Source: CALNBC01 sp040768925 (GTDB lineage Bacteria; Bacillota; Clostridia; Christensenellales; CALWSW01). Taken from it: a DNA stretch of 64,000 nucleotides. The stretch spans positions 310,001-374,000 of the forward strand of contig JAXGLZ010000003.1 of the NCBI GenBank assembly GCA_040768925.1. Reading direction: 5' to 3'. Shown here in pieces: positions 58,453 to 64,000 of the stretch; the stretch's first letter is position 1, and the number at the start of each line of letters is the position of its first letter. A program made the position numbers and the translations under genes. The notes beneath the pieces are model-generated. The model was not told the origin of the DNA. It was given only the letters and a program-made list of their open reading frames with translations, and did no database searches.

Positions 58453-60198
58453 ATGGTAACACTTAAAATAGACGGTATGAACGTGCAGGCCGAAGCGGGT
58501 ACCATGGTGCTTGAAGCGGCGCTGAAAAACGGCATCAAGATACCCACCCTCTGCCACCTGAAGGATATCAACAACATCGGCGCCTGCCGCATGTGCCTTG
58601 TGGAGGACGCGAAGACCCATCGCCTCTCCGCCAGCTGCACCCTGCCCGTTTCCGAAGGGCTGGAGGTGCTGACCCGCTCCCCCGCCGTGCTGAACGGCCG
58701 CAAATTCGTGCTGGAGCTCATCCTTTCCGACCACCGGCGCGAATGCCTGACCTGCGTCCGCAACAAGAGCTGCGAACTGCAAACCCTGTGCGACGAGCTG
58801 GGCGTGCGGGAGATCCCCTATGACGGCAAGCCCACCAAAAACCGGTTTGACGACCTTTCCCCCTCGATCGTGCGGGACAATTCCAAGTGCATCCTCTGCC
58901 GCAGGTGCGTCGCCGCCTGCGAAAAGACCCAGGGTGTGGCCGTGATCGGCATGCAGAACCGCGGCTTTGCGACGGAAGTCGGCGTTCCCTTTGACCACAG
59001 CCTTTCGGAAGTCGCCTGCATCAACTGCGGCCAGTGCATCGCCGCCTGCCCCGTGGGCGCACTGTTTGAAAAGGATTCCACCGCCGCGGTCTGGGAAGCT
59101 TTGGCGGACCCGAACAAGTTCGTCGTCTTCCAGCCCGCGCCGGCGGTGCGCGTCGCCATCGGCGAGGAATTCGGCCTGCCCATCGGCACAGCCTGCGTGG
59201 GCAAGATGGTCGCAGCCATGCGCCGCCTTGGGGCGAATAAGGTGTTCGACGTGGACTTTGGCGCGGACCTCACCATCATGGAAGAGGGAACGGAGCTTTT
59301 GGGCAGGCTGAAGGACGGCGGCGTGCTGCCGATGATCACCTCCTGCTCCCCGGGCTGGGTCAAGTTCTGCGAGCACGAATACCCCGAATTCATCCCCAAC
59401 CTTTCCACCTGCAAGAGCCCGAACCAGATGCAGGGGGCGATCACCAAGACCTATTTCGCCCAGAAGAACGGCCTGGACCCGAAGGACATCTTCGTCGTTT
59501 CCGTCATGCCCTGCACGGCGAAAAAGTTCGAGATCATCCGCCCGGAAATGGGCCGCGAAAGCTATCGGGACGTGGACGCCAACCTGACCACCCGGGAATT
59601 TGCGAACATGATCAAGCAGGCCGCCATCGACTTTGTCAACCTGCCGGACGAGGAATTCGACGACATGCTGGGCGATTCCACCGGCGCGGCGGTCATCTTC
59701 GGCGTGACCGGCGGCGTGATGGAAGCCGCTCTGCGCACCGTGGCGGACATTCTGACCGGTGAGGACCTTGAAGATTTCGAATACTCCGCGGTCCGCGGGA
59801 TCGAGGGCATCAAGGAAGCCGCGCTCACCCTGCCCATCGACGGCAAACCGACGGAGATCAGAGTCGCCATCGCCCACGGCACGGCAAACGCCGCAAAGCT
59901 GCTGGACGCCATCAAGGCCGGCGAAAAGAGCTATCACTTCATCGAGATCATGGGCTGCCCGGGCGGCTGCGTCACCGGCGGCGGCCAGCCGATCGTCAAC
60001 GCCCTGACCCGCTATTTCGTGGACCCCAAGGCCGAGCGCGCAAAGGCCACCTATGGCGTCGACCGCAAAATGGTCATCCGCAAATCCCACAAAAACCCCT
60101 CTGTCATCAAGCTTTACGAGGAGTTTTTAGGCAAGCCGAACAGCCACAAGTCCCACGAGCTGCTGCACACCCACTATGTGGAGCGCTCCCAATTCTGA
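58453..60198 (+). CDS. hydA: [FeFe] hydrogenase catalytic subunit
   Basis: 581 residues. Accessory clusters: plant-type [2Fe-2S] with Cys34, 45, 48 and 62; the His-Cys3 [4Fe-4S] cluster His94, Cys98, 101 and 107; two further [4Fe-4S] at Cys146-156 and Cys189-199. The H-cluster motifs follow: L1 TSCSPGWVKFCE (296-307), L2 MPCTAKKFE and L3 EIMGCPGGCVTGGGQP. This is the M3-type enzyme found in trimeric bifurcating hydrogenases, using ferredoxin and NADH together for H2 formation or uptake. No maturation genes (hydE, hydF, hydG) are in the window. A strong terminator ends the operon. Confidence 0.97.
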   Translation: MVTLKIDGMNVQAEAGTMVLEAALKNGIKIPTLCHLKDINNIGACRMCLVEDAKTHRLSASCTLPVSEGLEVLTRSPAVLNGRKFVLELILSDHRRECLTCVRNKSCELQTLCDELGVREIPYDGKPTKNRFDDLSPSIVRDNSKCILCRRCVAACEKTQGVAVIGMQNRGFATEVGVPFDHSLSEVACINCGQCIAACPVGALFEKDSTAAVWEALADPNKFVVFQPAPAVRVAIGEEFGLPIGTACVGKMVAAMRRLGANKVFDVDFGADLTIMEEGTELLGRLKDGGVLPMITSCSPGWVKFCEHEYPEFIPNLSTCKSPNQMQGAITKTYFAQKNGLDPKDIFVVSVMPCTAKKFEIIRPEMGRESYRDVDANLTTREFANMIKQAAIDFVNLPDEEFDDMLGDSTGAAVIFGVTGGVMEAALRTVADILTGEDLEDFEYSAVRGIEGIKEAALTLPIDGKPTEIRVAIAHGTANAAKLLDAIKAGEKSYHFIEIMGCPGGCVTGGGQPIVNALTRYFVDPKAERAKATYGVDRKMVIRKSHKNPSVIKLYEEFLGKPNSHKSHELLHTHYVERSQF

Positions 60199-60213
60199 CC
60201 CTGGTTTTTCTCA

Positions 60214-60249
60214 AGCCGCCTTCGGTGATGCAGCCGAAGGCGGCTTTTT
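60214..60249 (+). terminator. Terminator of the hydrogenase operon
   Basis: Twelve-base perfect arms AGCCGCCTTCGG/CCGAAGGCGGCT, eight-base loop, then TTTTT. Confidence 0.9.
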
Positions 60250-60262
60250 GATTGGCCCGGTG

Positions 60263-60291
60263 TTGACTGCCGGCCGTTTGGGGATTAGTAT
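60263..60291 (+). promoter_or_regulatory. Promoter of the M3 oligopeptidase gene
   Basis: TTGACT (60263-60268), 17 bases, TAGTAT (60286-60291). Confidence 0.6.
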
Positions 60292-60322
60292 TGAAACAAG
60301 CACCAAAAACGAGGAGGAGCAC

Positions 60323-62023
60323 ATGCAAAAATTCCCACAGCTTACATACGATCGCCCGGACGTTGAAACCATCAAAAAGGAATTGAACGCCGCGATAGAC
60401 GGTTTCCTCGCGGCTTCTTCCTATGAGGAGGCCCGGGCGCTTTACGTCCGCCTGGAGGAGCTGGACGCCGGGTTTTCCACGATGTACAACATCGCCAGCA
60501 TCAGAAACACGATGGATACCGCAAACGAGTTCTACGACGGCGAGATCAACTACTTCAACGCGGTGACCCCGGAATACATGCTGGTGCTGAAGCGCGCCTC
60601 GCAGGCCCTGACCGAGTCGCCCTTCAAGGACGAATTCGCCAAAGAATTCGGCGCCATCTTCATCAAAAAGGCGGAAAACGCCCAAAGGATCATGAGCGAG
60701 GAGATCGCCGGGGATCTTGTGGAAGAAAGCAACCTGGAACAGGAGTATTCCAAGACCGTGGCCGCCTGCTCGGCGGATTTTTGTGGCGAAGCCTGCAATT
60801 TTTACGGCCTTTTGAAGCACATGCAAAGCACCGACAGAGCGGAGCGCGAAGAGGCTTTCCTGGCCTGGGCGAAGCTTTATGAAGGCGTTTCCGAAAAGCT
60901 GGACGGGATCTACGACCGGCTTGTTCAAATCCGCGTGCGCATGGCGAAAAAGCTCGGGTTTGAAAATTATACCGAGCTCGCGTACCTCAACAAAAACCGC
61001 TTCGATTACACGGCGCAGGACGTTGCCGCCTTCCGGGAACAGGTCAAAAAAGTGATCGTTCCCGCCTGCGCGCGTATTTTTGAGCTTCAGCGCCGCCGCC
61101 TGGGGATCGACAAGCTCCGCTATTACGACGAATCCCTGGTCTTTCCCGAAGGCAACGCGGTCCCCGTGGGCGATATGGACTGCCTGGTGAACGCGGCGGG
61201 CGGGATGTATCGCGAGCTTTCCCCAGAAACCGGGGAGTTCTTCGATTTCATGATCGAGCACGACCTTTTCGACCTCGTCACCAGGCCAAACAAGCACATG
61301 GGCGGGTATTGCACCTTCCTTGAGTCCTTCAAGGCGCCCTTCATCTTCTCCAACTTCAACGGCACCAGCGCGGACGTCGACGTTCTGACCCACGAGGCCG
61401 GCCATGCCTTTCAGGCCTATGTCGCCTCGCGCACCCTGCCGATCCTGGCGATCTGCGGCTCCACCAGCGAGATCAACGAGATCCATTCCATGACCATGGA
61501 GCATTTTGCCTATCCGTATATGGAGAAGTTCTTCGGCGAAAAAACCGGTGAATACCTTTACGCCCACCTCGCCTCTACCCTGACCACCATTCCCTACCTC
61601 GTTTCGGTGGACGAATTCCAGCACCGGGTGTTCGAAAAGCCGGATATGACGGCAAAGGAACGCAAAACGGTCTGGCGGGAGATCGAAAAAACCTACCTGC
61701 CCTGGCGGGATTACGACGGGAACGAATTCCTGGAAGCGGGCGGCTTCTGGATGCAGAAGCAGCACATTTTCCTTTATCCCTTCTATTACATCGATTACGC
61801 CCTGGCCCAAATCTGCGCCTTTGAGCTTTACGGCCGCATGAAGAAGGACGCAAAGCTCGCCTGGGAGGATTATGTCAGGCTTTGCCGCGCCGGCGGAAGC
61901 AAGGGCTATTTTGAACTGCTTGAAACCGCCAATCTTCACAACCCCTTCAGGGAAGGCAGCGTTGAAGCGGCCGTTTCCGGCGTGATCGGGGAGCTCGAAG
62001 CCTCCCCCTTCTCGAAAGTTTAG
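60323..62023 (+). CDS. pepF: M3-family oligoendopeptidase
   Basis: 566 residues, cytoplasmic zinc metallopeptidase of the thimet/PepF family. The zinc motif is LTHEAGHAFQAY (HExxH, about residue 354), followed by the third ligand Glu in STSEINEIHSMTMEHF. The N-terminal helical lid (about 1-120) and FSNFNGTSADVDVLTHE match the family. It cleaves short peptides, presumably those imported by Opp. ATG follows GAGGAGGAGCAC. Confidence 0.93.
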   Translation: MQKFPQLTYDRPDVETIKKELNAAIDGFLAASSYEEARALYVRLEELDAGFSTMYNIASIRNTMDTANEFYDGEINYFNAVTPEYMLVLKRASQALTESPFKDEFAKEFGAIFIKKAENAQRIMSEEIAGDLVEESNLEQEYSKTVAACSADFCGEACNFYGLLKHMQSTDRAEREEAFLAWAKLYEGVSEKLDGIYDRLVQIRVRMAKKLGFENYTELAYLNKNRFDYTAQDVAAFREQVKKVIVPACARIFELQRRRLGIDKLRYYDESLVFPEGNAVPVGDMDCLVNAAGGMYRELSPETGEFFDFMIEHDLFDLVTRPNKHMGGYCTFLESFKAPFIFSNFNGTSADVDVLTHEAGHAFQAYVASRTLPILAICGSTSEINEIHSMTMEHFAYPYMEKFFGEKTGEYLYAHLASTLTTIPYLVSVDEFQHRVFEKPDMTAKERKTVWREIEKTYLPWRDYDGNEFLEAGGFWMQKQHIFLYPFYYIDYALAQICAFELYGRMKKDAKLAWEDYVRLCRAGGSKGYFELLETANLHNPFREGSVEAAVSGVIGELEASPFSKV

Positions 62024-62039
62024 CAAACGGGGGCCGATC

Positions 62040-62493
62040 ATCAGCACCGGAAGGGAAAAAGCCCCCGAACACTTCAAAGAGGGCTATAACTGCGCCCAGG
62101 CGGTGACGCTGGCGTTTTCCGATCTTCTTCCCATCGACGGGGACGACGCTTTGAAGCTCCTTCTCCTTCGGCGGGGGACCCGGCAGGCTGAAGGGGGCTG
62201 CGGCGCAGCTTCGGGGCATTCCCCGCGCCTGGCCTGCCGGGGGGTTCTTCCGGCCCCCTCAACACCCCGCGGGCAAAGTCCGACCACTGCGGCGCGATCC
62301 GGCGCCTTGCCGGGGAATTCCTGTCAAAGCGCGGGTCCATCGTCTGCCGCGAGCTGACCTCTTTGCCGCTGGCAAGCGTTATTCCTGCAGGGAGCTTGTG
62401 GGGGACGCGGCGGAAATGCTGGAAAAATACCTGGCCGAAACTGAATCCACGCGCGGCCGTTCCCCTCGATCCGCAGGAACGGACGCAAATTGA
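62040..62493 (+). pseudogene. Decayed C_GCAxxG_C_C-family gene
   Basis: Pieces of the redox-type C_GCAxxG_C_C protein appear in several frames: EHFKEGYNCAQAVTLAFSDLLP (from 62066), SFGGGPGRLKG in another frame, GCGAASG in the first again, AIRRLAGEFLSKRGSIVCREL with PLASVIPAG further on, and SCRELVGDAAEMLEKYLAET at the end. The position of the start codon reads ATC (62040-62042). At least three frame changes make a single product impossible. It lies 16 bases before the aldo/keto reductase gene, whose GGAGG follows its last stop. Confidence 0.7.
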
Positions 62494-62508
62494 CCGGAGG
62501 AATACAAA

Positions 62509-63624
62509 ATGGGCAATTTTCTTGGCTATGACTCGAAAAAGCTTGCCTTTGGCATGATGCGCCTGCCGAGGGCAAAGGGAAAGACCGACCTGGAGCAGAC
62601 AAAAGCCATGGTCGACGTTTTTATGGAGCGGGGCTTCCATTATTTTGACACCGCGTATGTTTATGGCGACGGCGAAAGCGAACGCGTGACCAAAGCCGCG
62701 CTGGTGGACCGCTACCCCCGGGATTCCTTCTGGCTGACGGACAAGCTCCCTTTCTGGGACACGGAAAAGCCGGAAGAGCTGCAAGAGATTTTTGAGGAAT
62801 CGCTTCGCAGAACAGGGGCGGGCTATTTTGATATTTACCTGCTGCACGCCTTGAACGAGGATCTTTATGCAAAAACCGAGCGCCTCGGTGCGTGGGATTT
62901 CGTAAAAGGACTCAAGGAGCGGGGGCTGATCCGCCATTTCGGCTTCTCCTTCCACGACACCCCCGAGGTGTTGGACAAAATCCTGACCGAACACCCGGAA
63001 GCGGAGGTCGTTCAGCTTCAGATCAACTACGCGGACTGGGAAAACCCCGCGGTCCAGTCCCGGGGCTGCTACGAAGTGGCGCGCAAGCACAACAAGCCGA
63101 TCCTGATCATGGAGCCGGTCAAGGGCAGCGCCCTGGCGACCCTAAGCCCCAGGATGCGGGAGGTTTTTAAGGCTGCCGACCCAAATGCCTCCGTCGCTTC
63201 CTGGGCCGTGCGCTACGCGGCTTCGCTCCCCGGGGTCATGACCGTGCTTTCGGGCATGTCCACCCTGGAGCAGATGTTGGACAACACCTCTTACATGGCC
63301 GATTTTGTTCCCCTTTCAAAGAGCGAGCGGGAAACCATCCAAAAAGTCGTGGAGCTGTTGAACGAAGTCCCCGTGATCCCCTGCACCAAATGCCGCTACT
63401 GTGTGGACGCCTGCCCCCAGGGGATCGACATTCCCGGCGCCTTTGAGATTTACAACGAGCTTCTGCTCTTCGACGACAAGCCCAGGGCGGAACGCAAATA
63501 CGGCCGGATCGAGGAAGGCGGGCCCTCCACCTGCATTTCCTGCGGGAGCTGCATGGAGCACTGCCCCCAGCACATCCAAATTCCCGGCGATCTGCAAAAG
63601 GTGACCGCAGTCCTTGGGGATTGA
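62509..63624 (+). CDS. Aldo/keto reductase with C-terminal [4Fe-4S] ferredoxin domain
   Basis: 371 residues. AKR barrel with the catalytic DTAYVYGDGESE (Asp and Tyr, about residue 47), the Lys segment SFWLTDKLPFWD, and FGFSFHD. The C-terminal part has CTKCRYCVDACPQGIDIP and CISCGSCMEHCPQHIQIP, cysteine patterns for two [4Fe-4S] clusters. This AKR-ferredoxin fusion is common in anaerobes; substrates are unknown, and electrons may come from ferredoxin rather than NADPH alone. GGAGGAATACAAA precedes the ATG. Confidence 0.92.
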   Translation: MGNFLGYDSKKLAFGMMRLPRAKGKTDLEQTKAMVDVFMERGFHYFDTAYVYGDGESERVTKAALVDRYPRDSFWLTDKLPFWDTEKPEELQEIFEESLRRTGAGYFDIYLLHALNEDLYAKTERLGAWDFVKGLKERGLIRHFGFSFHDTPEVLDKILTEHPEAEVVQLQINYADWENPAVQSRGCYEVARKHNKPILIMEPVKGSALATLSPRMREVFKAADPNASVASWAVRYAASLPGVMTVLSGMSTLEQMLDNTSYMADFVPLSKSERETIQKVVELLNEVPVIPCTKCRYCVDACPQGIDIPGAFEIYNELLLFDDKPRAERKYGRIEEGGPSTCISCGSCMEHCPQHIQIPGDLQKVTAVLGD

Positions 63625-63651
63625 CGGATTCCGAGCGCCCCGCCGAATCTT

Positions 63652-63686
63652 AAAAGCAGCGCGTGCCGAACGTGCTGCTTTTTTTT
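63652..63686 (+). terminator. Terminator of the aldo/keto reductase gene
   Basis: AAAAGCAGC/GCTGCTTTT, nine-base perfect arms, followed by more T (63679-63686). Confidence 0.85.
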
Positions 63687-63786
63687 GTATGCCGATTTTC
63701 TTTCGGTTGCCGCCGACCTTCAAAAAACCGGGCGGCAAAGCAAATCCGAAGTGTTTTCTTTCAAATCCCGGATGAAACCGACCGGA

Positions 63787-64000
63787 TCAACAGCCCCCGC
63801 AGATTTTGCGCATCGCGGCGAGCGCTTCCCCAAGCTCGGAGATGCTCCCGTAAAGATCGCTGTAGGGCTCGATCATCGCCGCGCCTTCGTATCCCGCGGC
63901 CCTCAGGGTTTCAAACAGCCGTGAAAAATCGAAGGTGCCCTTCCCCGGAAGGCAAAGGCCGTAATCCGGCTTCGAAAGGTCGTAATCGCAAAGGTGAACA
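63787..64000 (-). CDS. Xylose-isomerase-like TIM-barrel protein, C-terminal end (runs off the right edge)
   Basis: The last 70 codons of a gene continuing beyond the window. The readable part has VHLCDYDLSKPDYGLCLPGKGTFDF, then LRAAGYEGAAMIEPYSDLY, the pattern of the C-terminal strands of AP2Ec sugar-phosphate isomerase/epimerase-type proteins (metal-binding His and Glu). The stop is TGA at 63787-63789. Substrate and full length cannot be told. Confidence 0.75.
   Translation of the reverse strand, partial: VHLCDYDLSKPDYGLCLPGKGTFDFSRLFETLRAAGYEGAAMIEPYSDLYGSISELGEALAAMRKICGGC

Overview
The window is a chromosomal segment of an anaerobic, probably spore-lineage member of the Firmicutes (Clostridia; by eye GC-rich, roughly 60 percent). 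The call rests on the conserved yajC / TIGR04086 / SCIFF peptide / SCIFF maturase / secD / secF / recJ order, a single-chain pyruvate:ferredoxin oxidoreductase, a multi-subunit [FeFe] hydrogenase locus, a Spo0A-C-like small gene, and many strong sigma-A type promoters and intrinsic terminators. No phage, IS element, CRISPR array, rRNA or replication origin was seen. One tRNA gene (Glu, CTC) is present.

Layout. 1-5668 (minus): protein export and the SCIFF ribosomally made peptide with its radical SAM maturase; recJ runs off the left edge. 5818-9866 (minus): GNAT-SCP2 acetyltransferase, an orphan DhaM-like phosphocarrier, a zinc-ribbon protein, a sporulation-type polysaccharide deacetylase with altered catalytic motifs, and an XRE regulator; 8091-8648 is a lower-GC stretch with no intact gene. 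10158-16199 (plus): a citramalate synthase-led run ending in a TPR protein with a C-terminal NucS-like domain and O-acetylhomoserine sulfhydrylase (metY). 16304-17874 (minus): a PII-like regulator translationally coupled to a cation/proton antiporter. 18200-21825 (minus): lower glycolysis, pgk-tpiA-gpmI. 22123-30147: lipoprotein, a lysine-less aminotransferase-like protein, nifJ, small regulators, cyclophilin, MFS transporter. 30228-38494 (minus): an oligopeptide ABC transporter whose binding protein appears circularly permuted, whose OppC carries a large repeat-containing extracellular insert and whose OppD has an N-terminal extension. 38680-42291 (minus): a membrane protein behind an unusual double hairpin, an intergenic multi-hairpin unit bounded by direct repeats, a PHP-domain protein, a class II aldolase and its probable GntR regulator. 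42638-50442: RCC1-repeat surface protein, tRNA-Glu, SelO, a frameshifted DUF998-like gene, a flavin-based extracellular reductase and a LysR regulator. 50945-54668 (minus): tocopherol-cyclase-like protein, FAD/Rieske oxidoreductase, a 75-residue protein, EamA transporter. 55185-60198 (plus): hydC - GHKL ATPase - [2Fe-2S] protein - hydB - hydA. 60323-64000: M3 oligopeptidase, a decayed C_GCAxxG_C_C gene, ferredoxin-type aldo/keto reductase, and the edge of a xylose-isomerase-like gene.

How it fits together. PFOR and the bifurcating-type hydrogenase connect pyruvate oxidation to ferredoxin, NADH and H2; pgk/tpiA/gpmI feed pyruvate; Opp plus PepF handle external peptides; the flavinylated lipoprotein may use an extracellular electron acceptor. 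Most promising for novelty are the rearranged Opp system (permuted OppA plus repeat-bearing OppC), the structured intergenic unit at 39308-39591, the double hairpin at 39250-39295, the TPR/NucS-like fusion and the pseudoenzymes. Three genes carry frameshifts, so either gene decay or consensus error must be considered.
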